64,000 nt of DNA from Branchiostoma lanceolatum. Lineage: Eukaryota; Chordata; Leptocardii; Amphioxiformes; Branchiostomatidae. Of the stretch, positions 39,701 through 50,204 are shown piece by piece. The DNA is taken from assembly GCF_035083965.1 (NCBI RefSeq), contig NC_089740.1, forward strand, positions 8,980,596 to 9,044,595. Reading direction: 5' to 3'. A model generated the notes under the pieces. The model made no database searches. It worked only from the letters and a program-made list of their open reading frames with translations, and was not told the DNA's origin. A program made the position numbers and the translations under genes. How positions within the stretch are numbered: position 1 is the stretch's first letter; every line of letters starts with the position of its first letter.

Positions 39701-42040
39701 ACAATTTGCGCTGAATGGCTGATTTTTCTATATTTTGCTCCCAAACATGATTATTTTCAGGTTTTAGGGAGACCGGTTTTTCAGGCACACATCGCAAAGG
39801 CCTGGCTTTAAATGTCAATGAATACCTTTTATCTTCATATTTTCGTCGACCGGGAACAAAATAAAACTTTGTGTTTTTGGGATTTTTTAATTTCTTATTC
39901 TAAATATTGTGAATATCGACAAATCTGTGAAAAAATGGCATTTTTTGACATTTTTCGCGCTCAATCACCCATAATTCAAAATCAAGGACATTTTTCAAAA
40001 ATCACAAAAACACAAACCTCGGGAACACCGTTACGGTCATTTTGAATCGTTAATGAAGTAAGATGGATGTTTCTTTGAGCCGTACCTTTACGATGTTTGA
40101 ACGCATGTCATGCCGCACGTATAGCGGGAGGGGGTAATTAACACCGCCGTAAACAATCCTTCTAATATTCAATGTCACAAAAAACGACGCCAGTTGCTTC
40201 GTTACATGTTAGATGTCCACAACAAATTGCCAGCATGGATATACTCTCCAGAAAACAGGTAATATTTGCGACAAACGTAGTTTTTTCCTGAAGCAAGGAA
40301 AGGGGCCCGGCCGCGCAGATTTACAGTAAGAACTTCCAATGACCGCAGGTGACCCCGAATCGAACGCGCGTTCGGATTCGATTACGTCATTTCGAACATC
40401 ATTGAACAGCGTTCGAATTCGGCTGGACATGGGAGTTTCTGAGCATGAATTTGACCACCGTGTTCGGTAAAGGAGCGCATTAATGTGGCGTCATTTGTGA
40501 ATTCCGTAACTACATCTCAACTATTTCACTGTATTCTGATATTTCAATGTTTGGCGATGAACACACAATTACATCGTGTAAACTATAACTACGATTCTTT
40601 GGCACGTTAATACATTGTCCGACCACAATACGGCGGACAGTTTTGTTGCCACGACAATATCGCCACTGAAGTTGATATGCAAATTAGGATGACGTAACTG
40701 GATGCGCTATATATGCACGACCTCAGGCAACAACAAGCCGTATACAGGTTGCATATTCCATCATCGAAAATTCAACCATTCAATCAGATGGGTAAATAGA
40801 CCATTAAAACTGGACAATGAAAGGCTGACAGCAAGTAGATTTACAAACCTTTCTACGTCATAGGAACACACAATGAATGGCGCTAATTACGTGTTTACAC
40901 TCATACATAATTATGCAAATTTCATGACAAGTAAAACCAGGTGCGTATCTCCATCCCGCCCTCTTCTCAACATTCCTTGCATTTAAAATTTTCTACTTTC
41001 GTTAGTGATATTAATGGAACACACTATCAACAGTGGCGCTTTTGCCGACACACTAAGGGACATCTTCTGTCTTGATATTTATAGCCTCACTAAGCTCAAA
41101 CCGTCGTAAAAGAGTCGTCAAAATAGTCCGTGTTACGACGTATAACAAGAAAAAATGCACTAGTAGTATACTTCCACAAACGACAACATAGGAAAAAAAG
41201 CTAACCGTGGTCAAAAATGCTCACTGTCATATACTAAACAACACCAGAAAGTTCATCTGTTACTTTCACAAACCTCCTCCTGCCTTCGTTACGTCCAGTT
41301 TGAGTTGTAGGGTAAAACATACAAGACACGAGATGCACACTGTTGGAAACATAGTTTTCCGACTATATCTTAACGCTTCGTTTTTCGTCGAAAACACCAA
41401 GAAACATTTTCGAGAAGCTTACCTGCATAGTTACGCCTCACACGTTTGAATCCAAAGCCATCCGACCGCCCTTCCAAGCTATCCCGCAAACTTTATCCGG
41501 CCATTCTCGCCCATGGTATTCCAGAAGCCCTTCTCCGCAATTTTTGTGGACAAATTTCCGCGAAAATGTGACAAAATCTCAAGTTTTGGGTGTCAAAAAT
41601 TGGAACGTTTGGACACGTCGTGCACACACGGACCACGCTACAGCAGGAATGCAACACCTGGTGAACCTGACGTCAACGTGGCGGGAAATTTGAATATCAT
41701 GTGAGGTAATTAGGCAGGGGCCGACTCTGATTGGTCACGACGGTGGGATACAATTACTTTAAGACACGTTTACGAAGTCTTGTCATTAGAATACTTTTCT
41801 GAATCATTTGTGACTCTTTTGTCCTATCAAACTCGTGTAAGACTTGATGAATTGCTTAAGACGGGTTTACACACGCATTTCCGACCTCGGATATGGAGTG
41901 TGCTCCGAATACTCTTCAGAGTGTAATGGAAACGTGTGTTAAACAGGGCCTTACAATACCTATAGTGCCGATATTCACCTGTAACGTTACAGGTACGTTG
42001 GCATGTGACGTTTATCACATGTATTTCTGCATAATTCTCT
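36720..42040. other. Gene-free interval between the FReD gene and its broken copy
   Basis: About 5.3 kb. It contains one MITE (39219-39355). Short frames (for example 36973-37230 plus, 37752-38201 minus, 39513-39818 minus) have no domain and no consistent splice sites. Confidence 0.5.
39219..39355. mobile_element. MITE, CCAAGCAGA-tip family, copy e
   Basis: Left 'tctccaagcagacgtaagga' then tccgg; right 'gagccgtatctttacatctg' then cttggaga. The inverted match extends outward into flanking 'aaattg'/'caattt'. It shares the 'gtaaggatccgg ... gagaatgagccg' inner arms with copy a, so a and e form one subfamily, and c and d ('ttggtggag') another. Confidence 0.85.
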
Positions 42041-42044
42041 TCCT

Positions 42045-42953
42045 AACTAGTCGCGTTTCCAAATTCCCTTGTGCGCCTGAGCACAGCTGAAAATGCTTTC
42101 GTCGTTGTACCTATCCTTTGTACTGAATAGCTTTCCATTATGCCTTTCAGTTGACATGCTATCCCCTGAAACAAAGACAAATATTTATCACCTGACGATA
42201 AAACCGGTAGTATAAATTAACTAGTGTTGTAGCCATTTTTCCGTTTTACCTGAGCAAGTGGACTATCTCCTACTGGCCGGAGTGCCCTGTGCCTGTGAGG
42301 TCCAATGACTATACAGCGGAGATGGGCATCGCTCCTATACACCTTAAGTTGTAGGAAAGATTATAACTTCTCATAATAGAAAGTTTTGCCAGTCAGATTT
42401 CAAAGGTCTGTAGAGGGAAAGCACTCACGCAGTGCCTATACGACGCCTTGGTGTGTAAGATGACATCACATGGTGACCTCACCTGCAGTACCGCTGTAAG
42501 TCCCTATGAGGAGCTTGTAGTTCTGTGATTCTGGCGAGATGGCAAACGTGTCGTAAGCCGCTTACGCCGTGTTCCCCTCAACATCCTCCATATCCACCCT
42601 GACTTTCTGCACATATATACCTCCAATAATTGTAAAATCCCATTGTCATCCCATACTACTACACCATATTGTATAAGATAGACTAGTACACCATATTGTA
42701 TAAGATAGACGGATTAGCCTAGTAGAATGTTATCTATGTACCAGTGAATGCCATACTCTGTACCTTGTACAATTGTTGAGCAATAAAGTTATTATTATTA
42801 TTATTATGTTATGATACCATACATAAATGCAGCCGTATCACTGTGCACACATATAGAATAGTCGAATGACGTACCGTCCAGCCGCCTCCGATCGTGTCCA
42901 TATCACAGAAGACCAGGAAGCCGCCCAGGTTGTCCCGTGACGTGGATAAACCT
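42045..42953 (-). pseudogene. Inverted, broken copy of the fibrinogen-domain gene
   Basis: Homology to exons 2, 3 and 4 and to the introns of the FReD gene at 34773-36408. The exon 2 remnant (42953-42875) keeps [18 protein letters not shown] but has a 5-base insertion near its start. The exon 3 remnant (about 42612-42483) lacks its first half and 9 internal bases, and has a TAC-to-TAA stop at 42574-42572. The exon 4 remnant runs from about 42172 to 42050, diverges strongly and meets a TAG at 42049-42047. Because intron sequence is also shared, this is a DNA-level duplication and not a retrocopy. No exon 1 was seen. Confidence 0.9.
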
Positions 42954-43414
42954 TGTATATATATATATATATGCATGCTTGTATGACCCATTGTATTCAT
43001 TGGAGTATTGTGAACCATTGTACCACCTCTTCTTATTAGTAAGTTTATTGATTCGATCATTCATACATCGCTGAAGTACATGGCAGCGTCCTCAGAAAAG
43101 GATGCTGAATTGCGTACATTAGGCGTATTACATTAAACAAATCTAACTTAAATTCAAACAACTAGAGCTATTCAAGATCTAGAAACAAGAAAAGGATAAC
43201 GTATTGTACGAGGAATAAGAAAACAAATACAGAAATTCTTGACAACAAATGATAAAAGATGAAACAATGTCTAACATCAAACTGTAAACTAAATGAATAA
43301 ACGTCGGGAGATTTTATCAGGTGTGTGTATTCAATAGATGTGTAAAGTATGGAATGGGACTGTTTTTATAGCGATTTGTTTTTGCCAAAGGGATACAAAG
43401 TTGGTGGGCGCCTT

Positions 43415-44230
43415 TTAGATTTCTAGCGTGGATGTCCGATCGGGTTGGGGGTAACCAACTCCTGAAGGTAGGATTTCGAAGTAAGGATTTGGCAAACCGA
43501 ACAGCGAGGCATTTTCGTCACGAAGCCGCTGTACTTCGGTGGCGAGATCATCTCTCTGGTTAAGCACATTAAGGGTGCAGTTTTTGTCATCCTTCAGTGT
43601 CTTTATCTCTGCCTGAATTTGCTGCATCGTTTGTGTTAGGCTCCGTACAGATTTGGGGAGTACTTTGCACGCTGCACATACTCTATGGGTGGATTCTTCA
43701 GGGAAAGACACCGTGTCGCATAAAATACAAGAGTCTGAGTTCGTTAATGGGAATTGTTTACTTGTTGTTTGTTTTGGTGGCTGCGTTTCATTCTCGTCCT
43801 CAGGTACGTGTCCAGCTGTAGCACTGTACATTCCTAGGTCGCTGTTTTCACATACTTGGCTGAGCACTCCTGGTTCGGGATTTAGTCGTACGCAATCTCG
43901 CAGATCTTTACTCAAGTCCCCATGTTTGATAAAATTAAACAGAGCTATTATATCCTTGATCAGGGTAAACCGCTGTGATGTGTTCTTATTTCGTCTGACT
44001 AACCTTCCGTCCGCAAGAGTTTCAGGCTTGTTGGGTAGGCTGTCAAACTGCGCAAACAAATCATGGCGGACATCTTTTAAAGCTTCCAGAATTGCTGGGC
44101 TGTTGTTCGTAGCTATTTCCGCAATCCTATCCGCCTGCCATGCTGGATTAGTTTGGTGTTGTTCAAAAAGGGAAAATCTGTCCAGGATCCTAGTCTTCAT
44201 GTCCTGTGATACGGGTGTAGAACTGGACAT
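43415..44230 (-). CDS. Intronless ORF: putative zinc-binding plus coiled-coil protein, unrecognised
   Basis: An open frame of 321 codons runs 44380-43415; I prefer the internal ATG at 44230 (MSSSTPVSQDM, 271 aa), because the residues before it are hydrophobic or basic and unlike the rest. The N-terminal half is helical and hydrophilic. Around residues 170-192 a CxxC-x13-CxxC pattern (CILC...CAAC) suggests a small zinc ribbon. It is followed by a coiled coil of about 45 residues (SVRSLTQTMQQIQAEIKTLK onwards) and a proline-rich end. The opposite strand has a long shadow frame with no protein-like features. The lack of introns in a region of short-exon genes points to a transposon-derived ORF or a retrogene. 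I do not recognise the family. Confidence 0.5.
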   Translation of the reverse strand: MSSSTPVSQDMKTRILDRFSLFEQHQTNPAWQADRIAEIATNNSPAILEALKDVRHDLFAQFDSLPNKPETLADGRLVRRNKNTSQRFTLIKDIIALFNFIKHGDLSKDLRDCVRLNPEPGVLSQVCENSDLGMYSATAGHVPEDENETQPPKQTTSKQFPLTNSDSCILCDTVSFPEESTHRVCAACKVLPKSVRSLTQTMQQIQAEIKTLKDDKNCTLNVLNQRDDLATEVQRLRDENASLFGLPNPYFEILPSGVGYPQPDRTSTLEI

Positions 44231-44845
44231 CTTGTCGCGTACCGGCTTCACCAGGCTGGAAAACAGCAAAGCCCTCCCACTCCGACAGCTCTGGTATACA
44301 AGTCCAACGAATTTCGTCGAATAAACCAGTAAAAAGTACCTTTCGCTAATCAGCAGTGTTCTTGGTAATGTTAGCGACACATATCGATGACGATTGGAGA
44401 CGGATGCAGTGTTTTAAGCCAGGAATCGTTGCTTTTTAGGATCCAAGTGCGGAGAGAAAAAATAGCCGTGTTGGGGGACGCGCCACCTAGCGATCTCTAT
44501 GACCCCACACTGACCTACTGACCTGTCTCTTTCTCTGTATCTCTCTATCAGTTGATCTATCTCTCGCTCAAGTTGACGTCAGGGTTCAGGAATTTGCCCT
44601 GAACCGCAGTCTTACCAAGAACGTGTGACATCCCCACTCTCGAAACAGAGATGAGGGGGGGGGGGGGGGGTTGGGTGATACCTTCTTCTGCCTTGCTCCG
44701 TTTTCTTGGATAGCCGTCCCTTCTATCTTATCATATCTTGGATAGGACTTGTCAAAACGTCTGACTTGTGAGAAGAAGGCAGCATCCGTGAATAATTTCA
44801 CCGGGTTGGTGAATGACTGAAAAGCATGGTTCTTCAGTAAACAAG

Positions 44846-45040
44846 AGTCAACGTTTCGATGACTGTCATCTTCATGATCCTTCATCAGGGAATTCCTGAC
44901 TGGTTTCACAGTGCACTGAACATTTACTGAACACTGAGCAGTAACTTCAGTTCACTATGAACTAGTAACACCTAGCTTCAGTGCACAGTGAAACCAATCA
45001 GTAATGCCCTGATGAAGATGACAGTTATCGAAACCGGTGG
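44846..45040. repeat. Long foldback repeat
   Basis: The left arm 'gactgtcatcttcat ... cttcatcaggg ... ctgactggtttcacagtgca' (44853-44920) is matched in inverse by 'tgcacagtgaaaccaatcag ... ccctgatgaagatgacagt' (44978-45034). Arms of about 60 bp with small indels. The family is unknown. Confidence 0.75.
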
Positions 45041-45098
45041 CACGTGTTAGATACGTGGTTGTGAATAAAGAGCTCTGCTGATCAAAAAGGCCCCCTTC

Positions 45099-45120
45099 CG
45101 ACGTCTGCTTGGAGAGTAGC
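45099..45120. mobile_element. Orphan right end of the CCAAGCAGA-tip MITE family
   Basis: 'gacgtctgcttggagagta' matches the right tips at 26640, 27097 and 39355. I found no matching left tip nearby; the element may extend left past the foldback at 44846 or be truncated. Confidence 0.5.
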
Positions 45121-48100
45121 CACAACCACCACCACCTATCCCTCCCCACACGTGTTTCTAGTTCACCGCGTGTCTGGCTGAGGGCAGAGGGGGGCAGACC
45201 GAGGGCCGCGTATCGGCCGAGTGGATGACCTACAAATACTTGCTCGTCCTTCAAATTCTCCGCGTTGTTATCACTTGCCTACAGGCGTCACCATCTTAAA
45301 GTCTTGTTTTACGTCCTGCCCGTCGGAGACTTCGAGCGCTGGGAGGACCTTGCAAATGAACGATGAACGTTCCAGATAGAGGGGCACACTGCCCTGTCAG
45401 CTGAAATCAGGAAAAACTGATGCACAGCGCAGAAGAAAGGCGGATCCACAGAACGAACTTTGCAATAGAACTTTAAGATGTACGTTGACGTGGTAGAGCT
45501 AGAAACTGATATCCTCGTAAGGGACTGTACTTTAGCCATAGCTGATGCTGTAGAGCGGAATTAAGATCCTATCGATTGCAAAAAAAAGTATCGGTAAACG
45601 GATACTTATGTCGAAGAATAACCAAAGTCAATTCCAAAGTCAAATCCATTGTTCGGGATACCATGTATTGTGTGTTTAGCCACTAGAGGCAACTTTATTT
45701 TGGCCAACTTTTTTTTACTTCGCACGCCCGGTGCACTCTACTGAGCAACTAAAAGACCGGTCCCTCTCCTACATGTGGTAGATACACCTGAGCTTCGACC
45801 ATGTGTTCTACACGCCTAACAAAAATGGCTGGAATGTTGCTGGTTCACAGGATCGTCGTACATTTCCACAAACCTCGTCTGGAGGAAATCTTCACAATCT
45901 TGTTTGACTTCCATTGCATGGTCGCAGATCGTCAATTGCCGAAAAGAACAAAATGAAAAACATCTGATCAAAGCTCTGTAACTCCGTGGACGACCTTCAC
46001 CTTTGAACTCCGACCCTTAAAGACAATGAGAAGATGAGAAAAGTGGAGAAGGGTGCTTGTTACTTATCAATTGTGTCGAACGACAGAAATAAGGGGGGGG
46101 GGGGTTGTATATATACTGACGGGAGGTGTCCAAGGTTCTATAATCGTTCGTCCATGTAGTACACAATTTAATCATCATCTGCAAGGGCTTCGAAATATTA
46201 CATTTACAGATTACACATGGGTTTAGTCCATTTGCCATTGGCATGTGCAGACACCCTTTGCATAACACCACAACAATATTTGAAACTATGACGGTCTTTG
46301 GACCCTGACACAAATGTGGATACCACCTGTTATATAATGAAATTCTGGATCAAAATTGTAAAAGAAAAAAAAAGAATTGGACACGCCCTAACTTTTGACT
46401 CCAGTCTTTGTCAAGGAGCGAGCAATCCACAGCTTCTGTGACGTCACTTTATGCAGATAGGACATGTGACTTGGTGAGTAGTGGATCATAAATTGCAGAA
46501 AGTCTATGGCACACACCTCGTCTATAACGACATTGTTTCGGACAACGAAGAAATGACGTTGAGGGAAAGTCTCGCAGATTCTGGACCGGTCCCTTGGAGT
46601 ACAACGCCCCAAAATCTCCAACATCCAAGTCTTACCACTTTGCCACGTGTCGGAATCAGTGACTACGGGAGCTTCGGCCGAGATACCACGTGAAGAAACG
46701 GTGTTCGTTTTTTACCAAGGCAACGTCGTGTAGAACGGGTGGTCTATCGTTACCACGGCAACGGCAATTCTGCAGGTGGGTGGCGCGCACGCCTTGTTAT
46801 ATGATATGACAATGATAACAGAGGTGAGCTTTCCGTGGTATATAAATATATCAGATGTACCGTTAGAAGCCTGTTTTTAATTTCACAGTGTATATTGAGA
46901 GTATAGAAGAGCCTCTTTCGTAATTTGGAAAATTGCTCCCACTGCGCTCTTTGGTCTGGAAGAGGTTAAGGCGATGGTTTGCAGCCATGACCCACGTATC
47001 TTATTACTAACGAACGGTCAAGGAAACGTTGGCTTAAGTGACCTATTGAAGATGTTGAAGCTGATTGTAGGAGAGTGAATGAGTTCTAAGTGGTTCTTCA
47101 TATGGTTCCTCTACAGTGTGCTTTGACTATGTCTTTTGGGAAATTTCAAAGAAAATGGTAGAAAATGAGAAAAATGTCGGCACCCAGGAAGTACCTACCA
47201 AAGAAGGTTTGCTAAGAGAACTTTAAACCATTTCTAAATGTAGGGCAAAAATATCTTAGTCCGTAGAATGAACACTGACGTGGTTTCTGGTACTGAATGC
47301 GTACATTGAGAGGTAAGATTTCTATAAGTATAACCACAATGACATGTTTCATAAATAATACGAATGATTTGCATGTCTTCTAGAATGAAAAGACAAACGA
47401 AGAAACTATCCAAGACCAAGTTCACGTTTAGGCCCTCTACTTCTTCTCTACGTACAGTATAAGCTTCAGAGTGTTAGAACGTTTTAGCTTGTTGCAAAGA
47501 TTTGTTTGGTTAAGTCCTAACATAACGTCACCGCTAAATTCCTCTCACTCTTTGAAGGAAGTTGAAAATCCCTTTTTGTTTACTGGACAAAGTCCGGTAG
47601 TGTTTGAGGCTTGACCCGCTAACCCATTTTTACTCGGTCATGTCAAAGCGTGTTTGCTGTAAGCTACGCTAGTGACACTGCAGACAAGACAGCGGTATCT
47701 AAGTTATAACCATGAACGGGTTTGCGTGATCTTTTCCGACTTAATCCTACTTTACAGTAATGCCGATACGTTGGAGTTCTCCCAAAATAGGATAAGGTCT
47801 GCGGGTGTCCGGCGTGTTTTGATTGAACTGCATTTACTTCGCATCACTCCGGTGCTTCCTTGGCCGTCTGTTATTTCATCCGCTTGCATCCCTGCCTTAA
47901 ACTGTCCTGAATGGACCTGAGTGACTCTGATGACTTACAGACTCTGTGCCTGAAAGACGACGGCACACAGGGAAGTGAATCCAACCAATATTTACTAATG
48001 ATATCTTTAAGTAGAAACGAATGAAAATCATCTTTACCTGCATATTGGTATTTCGTAGTGCCGGTAACGATGCCTACGTAGAAACAAATCATTCGACTCA

Positions 48101-48174
48101 CGAACAAATACGCACACAAATCACACTCATATCAACGCACACACATGCATATACCACAAACATCTGCGCAAAAA

Positions 48175-48215
<41 letters not shown>

Positions 48216-48303
48216 ACAAACACACACACATGCACGCACACACACGCGCGCGCTCACACACATGCACACATACAGACACAAACACACACACACATACACA
48301 CAC

Positions 48304-48348
<45 letters not shown>

Positions 48349-50200
48349 TACACGCACATACAAACATTCAACTGAAAATCAAACCGTGTGGCACATGGGA
48401 ATACCATTGTACAGTAACCACATTAACCGTTTAGATCCGCCCTGCCGTAAGTGGGTTAGTGGAACAGTTCCAACACCGGAGGTCAAGAGTTCAAGTTAAG
48501 TCTCGATGTCGCCACCCAACCTACAACTGGAAAGAGTTACTACATCCGCATCCTCAGAACGGTTCTCATGGAACATTTGTCATTCTGCTCATCGAAAACA
48601 CTTGACAGATTTCCCTATACTACCTCTGTAACATTAATCCGCCGGGTTACATGAATCCGCTACTTAGAAAAACTGTGGGTTTGACAGTTCTCTAGTGCAA
48701 CCCAGGGGTACGCACAGTTTCGTTATACAGAGTGCATTATACTGGGAACGTTGAGTTGAAGATCTATTTGAAAGTATATTTTCAGGGTGGCGGAATTATG
48801 TACCCTGGCGAAATTATGTTTAGATTTTAGCAGCTTGTATTTTGCTTGTGCGCAGCCAGTTTTCTTCTCAATGAGAATATAGCTTCCTATTACCTAAGAT
48901 CTATACAGTATCATTTTCTTATCCTTGTGAGACATTGGAATGGCCTACTCTTTTAAGTATAATCAGATACGCTCTATATAATTATTGCTTGGTCTATACT
49001 TAGTCAAGGAGATGACACGTAAAATAAACACAAGTCTGTGTGGGAAACGTTGGCATTAGACCATAAGGACACCTTCTAGAAAAGTAATGAGACAATCCCT
49101 GAGGATTCGATGTTTGTTCGTCTGAAAACGTCTAAAGTGGTATACCCTTATGCCGAAAGGATAAGATTTAATGTCATTGGTAGTATTGCCGCTGGAGTAA
49201 CTTTCTAGTTAGCCCGCGAAGGCTGAATCTGGATTAGTCTGGTAACGGTTCTCAATGAGCAGGCTTAGAGCTGATTTAGCGGCCCAAGTCTTACCTAGCA
49301 ATGACCTTCTTCTAACAGCTTATCTTTCAAGCCGGTCTTTTTTATTTCTGCTGGCCCGTAATTGAAACCGACTTCGTTAACATTCCCCGGCTTGCGCTAA
49401 CGAACTGGGCGGGTGGGCGACACTTTCGGCACCGTAGACATACAAGAGAGATCACGATGGTATGGTAACCGGTCTAGAATCTAAGAGCTGACCGGATTCA
49501 ATGTTGTAATCTGAATGAGGTATGGCCATAAAAAGACGAACATTCCCACATGCATGGTTTGGGTCATTCGAGTTGAAATTTTATGTCTAGACAAACAGTT
49601 AGACATGGTCCATGGGTTGTTCCGATGGCCAGGAGCCAAAGACAAGTACCAACCATTGAGGCTATGCCAAACCACTAACACCTGTTACTCCTGGCACGCA
49701 ACACGACAGACAAGGCAACGATTAGGCTCCATCAAAATCTTACTAAAACATTTTCTTTACGGTACGGTTGTTCTATATCTTGAGGAAGTGTCTGCGATTT
49801 AAGTGACAAGGAAAAGATTATGAGATGAAAGGCTACTGCCGCCAGAAGTTAAATCACATCTATAAGACAGGTTAGTCTTCGATGAACCCGAAGAAGTACA
49901 AGACAACAATTTTCAGGAATTGATGATAAAGAAAACATTTATGTGTGTGTGTGTGGAAATTATGGGGCAATGCCGCGATGCTACAGGCAGTATACTTTCT
50001 ATCATAGATTAATATGCTTATGATATAAGTATATACACGGTAGTACTGATTTCAAAGTGAGCTTCATTTTTTTAAGGGGCGCGCCTTGAAAGCAAGACTG
50101 AACTTCAACCATTTAGAATTTCATCCTCATTTTAATGGCTCCCTACAAATAATAGCGACGAAGGTTTTACTCCATTTCTTTATACTTCAACAGGCTGAAA
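45121..50200. other. Gene-free interval upstream of the LamG-lectin-EGF gene
   Basis: About 5 kb with a G-run at about 46095, a long CA microsatellite (48178-48365) and short unsupported frames. Promoter elements of the downstream gene should lie toward 50.2 kb, but I see no clear TATA box. Confidence 0.5.
48178..48365. repeat. Microsatellite (CA)n with CATA variants
   Basis: Alternating CA with interspersed TACACA and CGCGCG segments over about 190 bp. Confidence 0.95.
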
Positions 50201-50204
50201 CAAG

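Noticed and set aside
43653-44324. 223-codon plus frame
   Set aside because: It is the antisense shadow of the intronless minus ORF; cysteine/serine-rich with no domain.
48021-48499. Long frames through the CA microsatellite (His/Thr-rich and Cys/Val-rich)
   Set aside because: Low-complexity translation of a dinucleotide repeat.
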